64,000 nucleotides of DNA from Endotrypanum monterogeii (GCA_000333855.2 CM007320.1:552262-616261), one strand, 5' to 3'; shown: positions 1 through 10,516, numbered from the stretch's first letter. Numbers and translations are program-made. Notes: generated from the letters alone by a model not told the origin.

Positions 1-483
1 GTGTTCATGTTGCCTACTCGAGGATCCGTGCCGGTCAACGTGCATCTGATCACCCCAACGACGGGGACGCCATTTCGACGGTGAGTCAATGGTGTCCTGA
101 TAGACGGCGGTCTCTACAGGATAAAAACCGCTTCCGCCGTCGCTTCCCTCGGCGATGGGGAGCATGCGATCCTGCGATGTAGAGTCATCAGAGGGTGGTC
201 CCTGCCGCCACGCTTCGATGCCTGCGTTAAAGCGCGGCTGATGAAGCCGAGATGCGTCTCTAGAGTGGTACCGGTGTGGCTTGGCTCTGTCATCGTGTTG
301 TGGTACATGAGCGTTGCAGTCATACGTTTTGTACTTGTCCATTGTCGTCTTCTCTGAGATGAACCCAACTCGGCCCTCCGGCAACGCATCGTTCCTCCTT
401 TTGCCAGCGTCCCCGTTTTCAGAGGAAACGCGCTGTTGTGGCCCTTCGGCACTGCAGCGTCGGCTCTGGGGTGATCGACGGCC
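1..483 (-). other. Open frame continuing beyond the TAG of the Ser/Arg-rich gene
   Basis: Reading the minus strand in the same frame as the upstream gene, every codon from 483 down to 1 is sense: 161 codons with no stop after the single TAG at 484-486. The translated stretch is rich in Ser, Arg, Gln, Asp and His, like the protein before the TAG. It has no homopolymers, unlike the true intergenic regions of this window. I infer that it is the C-terminal part of the same gene, separated by a nonsense change, a sequence error or a readthrough stop. It continues past the left edge. An open 112-residue frame in another register (114-452, minus) is considered less likely to be used. Confidence 0.5.
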
Positions 484-2166
484 CTAGAAATCCTCCCGGC
501 TGTAATATGCCGCCTCCATTAAAGATTTCTGGACCAGCGCCCAGGCGTCCAATTTTTCCTCGACAGCGTGCTGTGAACCACGGCGATGCGCTGATGACCG
601 TGAGGACGAGGGCCGACGCTGTGTTCTGGAACTGCCTGGGCCGCCGTAGTAATCGGCGGGCACAGCAGAAGTGTGTGAATGCCTCGTGTGACCACCTTTC
701 TCCTTAGCGCGGGCGAGACTACCCTGGGGCCCCCAGTGAGGACAGCCCGATAGAGCCTCTGGGTCGTGAAACCTTTGGCCTCCGAGTTGCCCATGCGCCG
801 CATCGAGAGAATCATCATCGTTAATATGTTCCTCTCTCGCCCTGTCTGGTGTAAGACGAAAGCCGCGACGACAGCGGCGTTTGTTGTGTGAAAAGTTTCT
901 CGAGATCGAGTCACTCAAAGAGTTTCCTACACCCTTTGATGCGCGCAGATGGGTACTGCTTCTACTGCTACTGCGGGAGGAGGTTGGCTCAAGGTGTACC
1001 TGTACATTGGCATCGAGAGACGACGCCCACTGATAAGGCGGTTGAGGCGCCTTTGCGTTTCGCTTTGAAGGTGGTGACGTTGTGGAGTGATGCTCCGAGG
1101 TACGCCTCTCTCTAGCCTTTGTCGACTGGGGAGCTTTGTGTGATCTGCACGCACGAATGTCGTCTTCCATTAATCCGGCCGACGGCACTACTTCGGTAGA
1201 GTGACGGATGCCTTGGACGGCGCTTGCCACCTGCCTATTGGGTGCCTCTGGTATCGCCTTGGGGACAAAAAGTTTGGCTGCGTCAGTGGATCTCTTGCCA
1301 GACGTCTTCCGTACATTTTCCACATACCGCGGGGCTTTCTTTTTCACCTCTGGCTGAGCAACTGCCTCGCGCGTCGGCTCGTCGTCCTCGACGAAGATAA
1401 CAGCAGACGAGTTCCTCTGAAGATGGTTAGCGGCAGCAGTGTAGTGACCCACGTCGCTTCTACTGCCCACTCTCGGCTCACGGACGTGTGGTGCGTCGTC
1501 CTTGTGTTCGTCGGTAGACACACCACTGGTGCAACCCTCCTTTTTGACCATATCAAGATCTGGAGAGTTCTCTTCGCTCACGAACCGGATCGAGGTACCC
1601 GAAAGGGTGGTGTCCATTCCTGAGAACGCTATAGAGCCGGCAGACGAGAGAGACTTCGCAGAAGTTGTTCGAGAGCGCAGCGCACTATAGGGGGCTAGGT
1701 GTGACGCGTTGGCCTCCGGCGACGATACCACTTTTGCCGCCGTGACAGGGGGAGTGGTTATGGTTAGCTTTTCCTCTCCCTTGACCGCCTCCGAGCTGAG
1801 AGCAGCGGCTACCGGAACATGAGGAAGTGGAACAGAGAACAAAAAAGGTGTCGCAGGATGCTTCACAGGGGTTTCGGCGGTCAGCGCGGGCGAATCTACT
1901 GAAAACTTGGAGTGCTCTAAAGCAGAAGGTACAGATACGCTAAATGCCGCGGGCATTGATACCAATTTTTGCGACAAAGCCGCGTTCTTCGGGGACTCCT
2001 TTTGTGTAGATGTGGCACTTTGATGCGAAGCTGAGGCGATGCAGGCGTTATCCAAGCTCCTATGTGTCTCACTGTTTTCGGCTTCCGCACCATGACCAAT
2101 GCGTTTTACGTTTTCTTCCGTCAATTGCAGAGCTTTCTCGATTGTCTCTTTTGACTTTGACATCAT
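484..2166 (-). CDS. Ser/Arg-rich hypothetical protein, probably interrupted by TAG
   Basis: A 560-residue frame beginning at the first in-frame ATG (2164-2166); the longer frame upstream opens only at a GTG, so it is not used. Residues 1-30 look like an amphipathic helix rich in Glu and Lys. The rest is low-complexity, rich in Ser, Ala, Pro and Thr, and turns basic near the end with Arg/Ser clusters and His, as in disordered nucleic-acid or cytoskeleton-binding tails. I recognise no domain and assign no function. The frame stops at TAG 484-486 yet remains open for at least 161 further codons to the window edge, so the complete protein is probably longer. The next gene upstream is the XRN-like nuclease, 1.7 kb away. 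Confidence 0.7.
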   Translation of the reverse strand: MMSKSKETIEKALQLTEENVKRIGHGAEAENSETHRSLDNACIASASHQSATSTQKESPKNAALSQKLVSMPAAFSVSVPSALEHSKFSVDSPALTAETPVKHPATPFLFSVPLPHVPVAAALSSEAVKGEEKLTITTPPVTAAKVVSSPEANASHLAPYSALRSRTTSAKSLSSAGSIAFSGMDTTLSGTSIRFVSEENSPDLDMVKKEGCTSGVSTDEHKDDAPHVREPRVGSRSDVGHYTAAANHLQRNSSAVIFVEDDEPTREAVAQPEVKKKAPRYVENVRKTSGKRSTDAAKLFVPKAIPEAPNRQVASAVQGIRHSTEVVPSAGLMEDDIRACRSHKAPQSTKARERRTSEHHSTTSPPSKRNAKAPQPPYQWASSLDANVQVHLEPTSSRSSSRSSTHLRASKGVGNSLSDSISRNFSHNKRRCRRGFRLTPDRAREEHINDDDSLDAAHGQLGGQRFHDPEALSGCPHWGPQGSLARAKEKGGHTRHSHTSAVPADYYGGPGSSRTQRRPSSSRSSAHRRGSQHAVEEKLDAWALVQKSLMEAAYYSREDF

Positions 2167-3892
2167 CGTCCTTTCGCGAGCACTACCCTGACGTCCCCAA
2201 GATGTGTGCGTATATATGTGCGTGGGTCTATGTGTGATTGACAGGTCGGCAACGATGTTTTGGGTGTTGTATCCGCGTATGTTTATCTTAGTGATCGTGA
2301 GGATGCCTTCCTCTATGAAGGCGCCGCCAAACGCAATAGATTCTCTGAGACACAGTGCAAACGCGACGTACACAACCGCACCCAATCGATACCCCTCACC
2401 CACCCCACCTGATCACCCCCGGCACACGAGTGTCGACACGACGAGGCGAAACGGCAAAGGAAAATACAAAATGCAAGTCTTGCTTCGCACTTTTTTTTTT
2501 TTGCGGCCAGTACTTTGTGAACAAAGCTTGTCTTAACGAATGATGAAAGCGAAGGTCGGTCGATGATTACGCGCAAGAGAAAGGGAGAGGATAGAAGTCG
2601 TTACTGGAATAAATTTCCTTCAGTCATAATTACAGCGTACCCCCTCTGTCAACCAGTTCCTTTTCTGGAAAACTTTTTGCACTCTTCTGGTCTCCTCCCC
2701 AAGCGCGCGTGAACCTCCTCTGCTTCATCTCTGTCAGAGAAGATGCCTAGGTATGTATCGTAACGCTGCCGACTTGGTCACATGAAAGCAATCCCGCCAA
2801 CGAGCATTGCCTCCTTTCCTCTTCAACCCCCTCCCCTTATACCACATGTCCACGTCCCCATTCGCCTCCACAACCCCCCCCCCTTGCCCCCTTAGGCTGA
2901 AACGACCCGAAAGGGCAGGAAAAATTCCTTGACAAAACGGTGAGGTGAAGTTTGTCGCTTCGCGAGAAAGGAAACGTGCAACAGGCGTGCTCCACCATCG
3001 GACCTTGCATCGATCACTCACTGCTGAGGTGCCGCTGGAATTAGGCGTCGTGGGTAACGAATTGGAATCCTCGCACACCTCATGTGTGTGGGTGGGTCCC
3101 CCTTGTCCCCATAAGGAAAGCTGTTCACCGTCAAGAAGAAAACGGAAAGGGGGTAGTGGACTTCCTAGGAGCGCGGGGAGTTCCATTCAGATCATAAACG
3201 CTGAGTGGGGGGGGGGGAGGTGAATATGTAGGTGGCACACATGCCACAGCCAGTAGGCACTCCCTCAGTTTCACCGTCATGTTCCCCTCGTGACACTCTG
3301 CTTTTGTCGAGTATAGGAGAGGACGTTGGTCACAGGGAACCTGGGACCGATGGGTAGAACACAAGTAGAGCGGCGGTGGGTAGAGGTTCGGAGGTAGAGA
3401 TACACTGACAACCTTAAGACGTCGGAGTTATATATATATATATATATATATAATATAAAGAGAACTCTCTTTCCTATGCTTTGAACAGCATGAGGCCCTC
3501 ACATCTGGACACATGCATATCGGCTTCTAGAAGAACAGGCAATGGGGCAGAAGCAGATGGCGGAGAACATCTCGGAAAAAAAAAAACACCACGCCACCAC
3601 CGACAACAGAAATGGCTTTTAAGTCTGTTCCCCACAGTTTCGCTTTGAGACTAAATATCTTGTGTTACTTGATTCACTTCTGAGTTAAACGATTGACTTT
3701 ATGATCTCACCCCCCCCCCGAAAAAAAAAAAAGGACAATGTCGCTACGTGTCTTAAGTCAAAATACGATCAAGGGATCGAGCGCTGTGGGGAAACTGCGT
3801 TGTTGAAGGAAATATCTGGCTCCCACAACCCACGAGATCGCATCCCTCGTAGCTGCACTTCCTTTCTCAAACGCCAAACAGCGTCCAGCGCT
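2167..3892. other. Intergenic/UTR region
   Basis: About 1.7 kb between the XRN-like gene (3' side) and the Ser/Arg-rich gene (5' side). It holds T and A homopolymers (2491-2503, 3577-3587, 3721-3732), C/G runs (2874-2884, 3206-3219, 3710-3718), a (TA)n tract near 3428-3456 and a purine-rich plus-strand stretch (2574-2605) that would be a polypyrimidine tract on the transcribed strand. A 150-codon minus frame (2734-3186) crosses low-complexity sequence and has no recognisable features, so I do not call it a gene. Confidence 0.6.
3428..3456. repeat. (TA)n microsatellite
   Basis: Alternating T and A for about 28 bases, in the 3' region of the XRN-like gene. Confidence 0.9.
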
Positions 3893-6628
3893 TCAGTCGG
3901 CGGCGGCGGCCACCTTCCGATTTGCCTTTTGCTGTTTTAGCCGCTCGCGTTTACCCAGTCGCTTCTTTGCTTTTCCAAGATCTTTTTTGGTGTTGCGCGA
4001 TTTTTTGCTGGCGCGTCCCTCCAAGCTACCATCTTTGTCGTTGTTGTTCCCTTCCTTGTCTTCACGAGGCATCTTGACAGGAGCAATAGCGGCGACGGAT
4101 ACCGCCAGGGCACGCTCCCTTTTTGCTACTTTCTTAAGCCGCTGCAGCTCTGCAACATCTTCCTCGTCCATCGCGGAGTGAGGCAAGTTCACGACATTCG
4201 ACGGTGCAGTTGGCTTCGTGGAATAGTCGTACGACACCCCGAGCGCTGAAAGTAACGCCTGCTCAGCCGCCGATTTCCCTTTCGAGGATGAGGCCACCTG
4301 GCCCATCACTTCAGCTGAAGTGGAACCTACAGATGCCGTATTCATTGCCGAAGGATGGAAAACAGGCGCCATGCGGCGCAACTCAAAGCTGTACATATAG
4401 TGCCCCGGGGCTGGCAGCACATCGGAGCTTGCCTTTGCGTCTTGGGTAAAAACCGCCAAAGCCGGCTGGTGCGCTGAGATGAACGCTGAAGTCCCTCCCT
4501 CCGCTTCTTGCACCGAGGTCACACTCTTTGTCAGTGTCGCCACCCGACGCACACCCAGTCCAAGAGTGTACGTCCAGAGAGTGACTATGTAAAGCAAGAG
4601 ATTCGCCTTCGCCAAAGTGACTGGTGAGACGAGCTGTAGAGATTTTTTCAGCATCTCCGTAACGCTAGGAAGCTGTAGGGTGCGCATGGGACTAGCCACA
4701 GTGAAATTGCCGCTGCGCGACACCGAGTCTGTGCCCTCAACACCACGGATAAAGGATTGCATCAAAGTTGCAAGCGAAAACTTGCCCGCGCGAGGACCCC
4801 GGACGGCCCACGCGTTGGAAGCTGCAGGCTCCGTCAAATGCTCACCAACGTCAAGGTCGCCTATAAATGACGATGCGTCGCGGCACGAGGTGGTGTGACT
4901 AGATACAGCCCTCAACGATTTGTGCGTACTATCCATGCTAGCCGACGCGCCTTGAGACGCAGCCGCTAAGAGTTCTTTCTTGGGGAGACCATGAAGGGGA
5001 AAAGAAAACGCTCGCGTCTCCTCTTGGCCAAGAACCCACATAAGAGCTGAAAGACTAGGGAGCATGGTGCAAGTCTCCGATAACGGACGTGAGTCGAGAA
5101 ATGTTTGTTGCAGCTCTGGTGTTTTCTGAAGATTACAACCAACGATGTACCGAAGCGTTGCGTAGGCAACATTGGATAGGTATACGATGGCGCGGTTCCT
5201 CTCCTCCTCACCAGGCGGCCTTGCCTCCGCGTCAGCATAGTGTACAGCATCCAAAATTGAGTGGAGGAAGTGACAGTTCAACACGAGACTACCTTTGTTG
5301 GTGGAGTGCGTGGTGACGGCAGCCGAGAGCAACATCCTACCAGTCTCAACCTCTGTGGAGGACAAACTTTTGTACTTGTGTTTGCAGTACGCCTGCCAAC
5401 ATGAGCCCGCATCCACTTTGGTGGCGCCACGCACCAGTGGCGGCACGTTGACGGCATTGCCCATCACAATCATGAAAAGAAACACAATATCCACGCAGCT
5501 ACTTCGCGTGATCGTGGAAACCAGGAGTTCGTCTTCCGTAGGTGCGGTGCTCGCGCGTTCGTCGCACTTGCTATCCTTTAGAGACTCCTCAATCACCTCT
5601 GATCCCGGTGCCTGTGTCATCACTTCGGCAGTCGCAGGTGTCACATTCCCTCTCACATGCTCTGGCTCATCCTCCTCGCTGCTGTCTTCCAGCTCGATGC
5701 GCACACCGGTGGCCACCATTGGGCCGTCCTGCTTGCGTCGTCGTACCACCTCTGCGGCGCGAGGTGCGGCCGGCTCTTCATCAGCGTGAGTCGCCATCGC
5801 TGCGACAGACGTCTCAGCATAATCGTGCACTTTTTCGTCTTGTGAACTTGTCTGTACCGGCTCCGCAGGAGGGAGGTCCGACGGCTTCGCCTTTGCGGCT
5901 TTTTTCTCCTCCATGATCTTCCTCTTGACGGCGGCATCGTCTGCAGCTTTCTTTTCGTTTTCGGCATAGAAGGCGTCTGTGCAACTCGCGATAAACGCCA
6001 GGACACGATCGAGACGCAGAACCGATGGCTCGAATAGGACATCCTGGAGCTTTGTGGCGATGGACACATGCTGGGGGGCCGGCCCGCAGAGCGCGCCGCA
6101 CAGCACATCGGAATCCTCCGAAATGAAGAGAAAGGTAGGGAGACAAGTCACTCCGTTGGCGATAGCGGAGGTCACCAAGCAACGCTGAAGATCAAGAAGC
6201 TTGTAGTCTGCCTCACCAGCTACACCCCGCCCGCTGGTTAGAATGTACGGATTGGCGTAGCCTCCTGCACCAGTCCTTTGAGAAATCTCTTGGTGAGCGC
6301 GGTATGCGCCAGCTAGCTGGCTACACAACTTCTGCACATGCACGTCCAGGTCCCCGATGCGGACGAGTGCATGTCTATGGGCACGTGCTGAGCCGCTGCG
6401 ATCCCGCTGCGAGTCCAGGGCGAAAATGATAGCTGTCCTCGCCACCACATTCTCTGGATTCAGGAATGTACGCAAAGCCTCAAGCCCGAGTGTCTGCGCC
6501 GCATTGGTAGCATCGATGAGAATAAAGTCGAAGACCAGCGGCTCGTGGTTCGAACCTCCTTTTGACAGTCGGCAAAGCGCACCAGGTGAAGAGCGCGCAA
6601 TGAACTTGACAAAGTCAGGGACACCCAT
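3893..6628 (-). CDS. Divergent XRN-family 5'-3' exoribonuclease-like protein
   Basis: A 911-residue protein starting MGVPDF, the conserved N-terminus of XRN1/Rat1-type 5'-3' exoribonucleases, which degrade 5'-monophosphate RNA in decay, termination or rRNA processing. Acidic signatures of the family are visible: Asp39 in LIDATN, Asp72 in LDSQRDR, Glu139 and Asp141 in GEADYKLLD, and Asp162/Asp164 in SEDSDV. A second conserved block follows after a long disordered insert rich in Ala, Glu and Asp. It reads DIVFLF..MGNA, where active XRNs have GND, so one metal-binding Asp appears replaced. The C-terminus (about 855-905) is very Lys/Arg-rich and may be a nuclear or nucleolar signal. Trypanosomatids have four XRN paralogues (XRNA-D); I cannot say which this is, but it is much more divergent than XRNA. 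The start is fixed by the family N-terminus. Confidence 0.85.
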   Translation of the reverse strand: MGVPDFVKFIARSSPGALCRLSKGGSNHEPLVFDFILIDATNAAQTLGLEALRTFLNPENVVARTAIIFALDSQRDRSGSARAHRHALVRIGDLDVHVQKLCSQLAGAYRAHQEISQRTGAGGYANPYILTSGRGVAGEADYKLLDLQRCLVTSAIANGVTCLPTFLFISEDSDVLCGALCGPAPQHVSIATKLQDVLFEPSVLRLDRVLAFIASCTDAFYAENEKKAADDAAVKRKIMEEKKAAKAKPSDLPPAEPVQTSSQDEKVHDYAETSVAAMATHADEEPAAPRAAEVVRRRKQDGPMVATGVRIELEDSSEEDEPEHVRGNVTPATAEVMTQAPGSEVIEESLKDSKCDERASTAPTEDELLVSTITRSSCVDIVFLFMIVMGNAVNVPPLVRGATKVDAGSCWQAYCKHKYKSLSSTEVETGRMLLSAAVTTHSTNKGSLVLNCHFLHSILDAVHYADAEARPPGEEERNRAIVYLSNVAYATLRYIVGCNLQKTPELQQTFLDSRPLSETCTMLPSLSALMWVLGQEETRAFSFPLHGLPKKELLAAASQGASASMDSTHKSLRAVSSHTTSCRDASSFIGDLDVGEHLTEPAASNAWAVRGPRAGKFSLATLMQSFIRGVEGTDSVSRSGNFTVASPMRTLQLPSVTEMLKKSLQLVSPVTLAKANLLLYIVTLWTYTLGLGVRRVATLTKSVTSVQEAEGGTSAFISAHQPALAVFTQDAKASSDVLPAPGHYMYSFELRRMAPVFHPSAMNTASVGSTSAEVMGQVASSSKGKSAAEQALLSALGVSYDYSTKPTAPSNVVNLPHSAMDEEDVAELQRLKKVAKRERALAVSVAAIAPVKMPREDKEGNNNDKDGSLEGRASKKSRNTKKDLGKAKKRLGKRERLKQQKANRKVAAAAD

Positions 6629-7640
6629 TCTTTTCCTAGAAAGTTAATTATATTCGAACAAATGAACGACGCGGAGAACTACAGAGCAACAACGTATGCC
6701 CCTCTCTTTCTCCCTGTTGGAGATTGAAGCGCCTTTATAGAGGTAACCGACGCACTCGTGCAAAGACCGAGAGACACCCGAAACCGTTACAAGTAAAATG
6801 AGAGAGAAAAAAAAAAAGCGTTTTTGTCCTCTCGTCGCTTCTGGGATGATGTGTAAATAATGAGCAAGACGCTGGAGGCTCCATGGAGCTTTGCACCGTT
6901 AGTGAAGAGCGATCGCGGAGGTGAGAGACAAAAAAAAAAAAAAAAAGTCGAGCAGTGAGTGAAGAGGAGGAAGTTGAGGGGAAATACAGCAGGGTACGCA
7001 CAAGCGCAGATGAGGAAAACTCTGTTGAAGAGGGGAGGAGGGGGGAGCAGAAAATAGCAAAGGAACCCAAGAAAAACAAGAAGCATATAAGGGAGCACGC
7101 AGTTGCCTCTAGCCGATTGCTATATACCACCACCTGTGTTGCCCCCCCCCCCTCCACCCATACACAGCTGCGAGATACTCATGTATTTGCTCTGCCCACC
7201 CGCAGAAACAGCCCATCATTAAGCTACAGGTGTGTCCTTTTATATTGGGAGACAATATTGAGAAGAAAAGTGTCACGAGCACACAACCTGTACTCAAGGG
7301 TCCATCCCTTAACATCAAAAGCCACCCTTACCTGGGTAGAGGTACGAGAAGAAGGGGGGCAAAGAAAAAGTGATCACAAACAAAGCTGTGGGCCACTGCG
7401 TGCCACAGCAACGGTAGGAGAACCAACATGTACACGAAGCGCTAGGGTGCTCACGCCTTTCAACATGATTTTGCTTTTGACTATCAAGAGCAGTACGACT
7501 ATAGCTCAGATATATTGACGGTCGTCTTCTTTGCGCTGTCTGCCACCACAAAAAATGAATGAGCACTGCCCAAGACACACGAGTGCAAGCAGGCGAGTTG
7601 TGAGGAGGACACTTCAGATGAGGTCAGTTCAGTTTACCTC
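6629..7640. other. Intergenic/UTR region
   Basis: About 1.0 kb between the coiled-coil gene (3' side) and the XRN-like gene (5' side). The plus strand is purine-rich around 6798-6818 and 6930-7060, so the transcribed strand has polypyrimidine tracts suitable for trans-splicing of the XRN-like mRNA. A C-run lies at 7142-7152. I see no gene. Confidence 0.6.
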
Positions 7641-8162
7641 CTAGCCGGCCCCCCCAGCCTCGCGTACGGTCTCGAGCTCTGCCTCCAGCTGTTTGATCTT
7701 CAGCGCGTACATGTTGCGTACTTTTTGCAGCTGCTCCGCAGCACCTTGCACTTCCAGCTCCCCTTGGAGGTTTTCCCAGCGTTTCAAGACATCCTCCGTC
7801 TGCAACACGGCGTCTTCTATGTCCTCTGCGAAGTACGTAGTGCCTACACTTTCATTGGCCTCCGAGATCAGCTCGCGGGCCTCTTCGAATGACTCCATCA
7901 GCTCGTCCAATCGCTCCTTCACTGTCAATTCCTTTTCTGCTTGCGGTGCGGTGGCGCTGGTGTGCTCACAACGCAGAGAGGCATACAGAACACAACCGGC
8001 ACGGTTCGCGTCAACCGCCGCCATCCTCGTCCTCAAGGAGGATAAATAACTTGCATGACCTCCTTGAGGCCGGCAAACAAGCGGCGCAGTGACTGTCACT
8101 GCCTTGATGATACACCGTTGCCTGCCACCTTGAAGGCAACCTAGTACACTACTAGCCCACAT
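7641..8162 (-). CDS. Small coiled-coil protein, possible N-terminal targeting segment
   Basis: A 173-residue protein. Residues from about 75 to the end are predicted by eye to be helical and acidic, with heptad-like Leu spacing (for example KERLDELMESFEEAREL and a C-terminal KIKQLEAELETV). The first 46 residues contain no acidic residue and several Arg, which could be a mitochondrial presequence. I chose the ATG at 8160-8162 because a good polypyrimidine tract (8281-8310) and AG (8263-8264) lie upstream and this is then the first AUG of the mRNA. The alternative start at Met47 (8022-8024) would give 127 residues and remove the putative presequence. Function unknown. Confidence 0.65.
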   Translation of the reverse strand: MWASSVLGCLQGGRQRCIIKAVTVTAPLVCRPQGGHASYLSSLRTRMAAVDANRAGCVLYASLRCEHTSATAPQAEKELTVKERLDELMESFEEARELISEANESVGTTYFAEDIEDAVLQTEDVLKRWENLQGELEVQGAAEQLQKVRNMYALKIKQLEAELETVREAGGAG

Positions 8163-8262
8163 GACCGACGGGAAGAAGCCTCACCCGACGGTGCGTCCAC
8201 GGGAGGCACTGAAAATACACGCTCTGTGAGGGTCTGCAAGCACACTTCTGAGCAGGTTCCAC

Positions 8263-8310
8263 CTAACCCACCAAAGGTCAAGCGGGAGGGGAGAGAGAAA
8301 AAAAAAAGGA
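8263..8310 (-). promoter_or_regulatory. Candidate trans-splice acceptor of the coiled-coil gene
   Basis: On the minus strand a T/C-rich tract (8281-8310) is followed by the first AG at 8264-8263, about 100 nt before the ATG at 8162. No ATG intervenes. This is the expected layout of a spliced-leader acceptor; it is inferred from sequence alone. Confidence 0.4.
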
Positions 8311-8583
8311 TAATAGCACGATGATAAAGCGAGAGGTGGGATTCAGGCATCCTATGCATACTCAGACCACTGAGTAAGGACGATGAAACAGGTACTCGGC
8401 ACCACTCAACTGTGCGCCTGACACACAATGTGATCCCTAATTCACAAATGGGAAACGTAACATGGGGGCACACTCGATGTGAGGGCGCTGCTTTTCCTTA
8501 CCTTCCTTTGTTAAGGAACCCGATTGTGAGTTAGCCTATGAAATTTTTTTTTCTTCACCAACACCCTACTACGACGACGGAGT

Positions 8584-9134
8584 CCACCAAGCATATCCAT
8601 AGCAATCCCACAGCTTACCTGCCACAGTCGTATCACCGCCGTGTCCCCGACGGCGGGACACACCGTCATCTGACCCTCATTCGGGCAACGAGAAAAGACT
8701 ACGTCTCACTGCGCCACCCCGCCCCGCCCCTGGCGACGCAGCCGGATGAAAAACATCGCCAGAGCCACCTGCGTGGCGGCCCCGTGCTCTCGTGTGCGAG
8801 AGAGCTAGCGGTGCGCACATGCACACGCACGCTCCCCAAACCCACCGAGCTACTACGCCAGCGGGAGTCGGGGCCACACACCACACAGCGCAGCCCCACC
8901 CTCTCCTCACCGGCCACCCTCTTTGTCTGCTGCAAGCACACGCCGAGCCCTGACTGCCTTGCTCCGACACCATACACCACATCAGCCCCGCGGCACCGCT
9001 CGCCACCACCACCACCACCACCACCACCCACCGCTTGCCGGCTGCTACAGGACACAAACGCCGACTGGGGAAAGAGTTGGGGGGCGGGAGACAGCAACGA
9101 AGACGCCGCGTCTAGGCGGGCTTCCTCGCGTGTG
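8584..9134. mobile_element. SIDER-like short retroposon, copy 1
   Basis: About 551 bp, nearly identical to the copies at 17689-18257 and 33683-34257, while the flanking sequences are unrelated. It includes the hairpin-forming GTGTCCCCGACGGCGGGACA segment, a short NCCCC array (three units here) and eight ACC triplets (9005-9028). Size and location in an intergenic/3' UTR gap match the ~0.55 kb SIDER retroposons of Leishmania, but I could not test the diagnostic 5' signature. Its low-coordinate end differs slightly from the other two copies. Orientation is uncertain: an A-rich tail would be on the minus strand (T-run at 8545-8553) but is some 30 nt away. The 253-codon plus frame over it is not considered a gene. 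Confidence 0.65.
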
Positions 9135-10516
9135 CCACCTGGAAAGCGTATGCGGCCTGCGCATATGACCGCCCTATCTCGAAAAGACAAAAGCCATCGG
9201 ATACAGTTAGATATCAACACACGGAATGGTGGCTGCGCGCAAGCACAAAACAGAAAATGTCAGCTCACAGACTGCTTCTCACAGAGACTGAGGCGTTGAC
9301 AGCTACCCCAAAACACATCGCGTACATAGCGCGAGAGATGGTGGCTCCTCAATCACCTTTTTCAAAAAGGAAAAAAAAATGTTTCTCTGTATTGACTACA
9401 GTTAACCATGTACCTCTTTGTCTGTTCTTGGATGTTTTTCTGTTAATTCAGTGACGAGCGTCATTCATGCGCGTGGGAAAGTGAATGAAGCTATGGCCGT
9501 AACACACAAAGCAAGAAAAAAAAAAGGCCTTTTGGAGAGGAAAGGGAAGAAAAGAAATCAGACACAGAGTGAGCGGGTGCGAATATCACAGCTGAAGGCA
9601 GCGACAAACATAACGACTGCGTATTCAGCAAGATGAAAAGAGAACAGTCAATGAACACATGCACGCACATGCAATGCATACAGTGAACGGAATCGGGGGA
9701 AAACAAGACGGTCGGGTGAAAATGAAGGGAAGGGGACACAACACAGCAATCAGTCCCCCCACAAAAAAAGGAAATAAGCGCAACATAAAACACCGCAGAC
9801 AATAAGTAGATGAAGACAAAACAAGATTCGGCAGCATCACGACCCAGAAAAAGGATTTTGAGAGGCAGAGAGAAAAAAAAAAAGAGGCGCCGTCGTCACG
9901 CACCGCTCAGTCCGCCGAACATGTCAGACACACACCAACTTCTTTTTCGATACCCACCTACAAGACAGTCTTTCGGCAGCATTAAACAAAAGGGAGGAGA
10001 CCAATAACAGGAACAAGACAGCATACGTGCTTGTCTACGGGAGCCTAGTGGCTTCCAGATGAAATCCATCATTTCTTTTATTCAAATTTTTACCACTTCT
10101 CCCCGTGCCGCAATATTTCGTGTAACAAAACCCGAAGAAAAGCACCACCATCCCTCTCCCCTCGGGAACCCACCCCCCGTGTGGTGCTTAAGTCGATTCA
10201 GACTACGGCTACAGCCACACCTACTCAGTCATCAGAGCACAGCCACTCTACTTGGAGTACTCGTACCAAATAGGGCAGGAGGGGCCTGGACGTAGTCCTC
10301 TCCAGGTCCCACTACACCATTGCCATTCACGGAGTTGGGCACCCATAAAAAAAAAAAAATCGTCCCTGCAGGTCACTTAAAAAGAAAAGAAAAAAAAGCC
10401 GAGCTGATTCCGCACCGCAGAAAGTAGTGGTAAACCTCTGCTTTTCCTTATATGGGAAGCACGAGACTCTTTTTTTCTTTTCAATATCACCTGAACTGTT
10501 GTGTGGGTAGGAACAG

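Noticed and set aside
2164..2403. Longer N-terminus for the first gene (and likewise for the ELMO, CEP57-like, SCC3-like and second NEK genes)
   Set aside because: The extended frames begin with GTG or TTG, which trypanosomatid nuclear genes do not use as starts; for the SCC3-like gene the extension also lies across the splice acceptor.
2734..3186. 150-codon minus-strand frame
   Set aside because: Composed of spacer with C and G runs, no recognisable domain, and no good start context; more likely 3' UTR of the XRN-like gene.
8538..9299. 253-codon plus-strand frame, and similar plus and minus frames in the other two repeat copies
   Set aside because: They are created by the GC-rich interspersed repeat, differ at their ends between copies, and contain His/Pro or Gly/Val runs from the ACC triplets. 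No known protein features.
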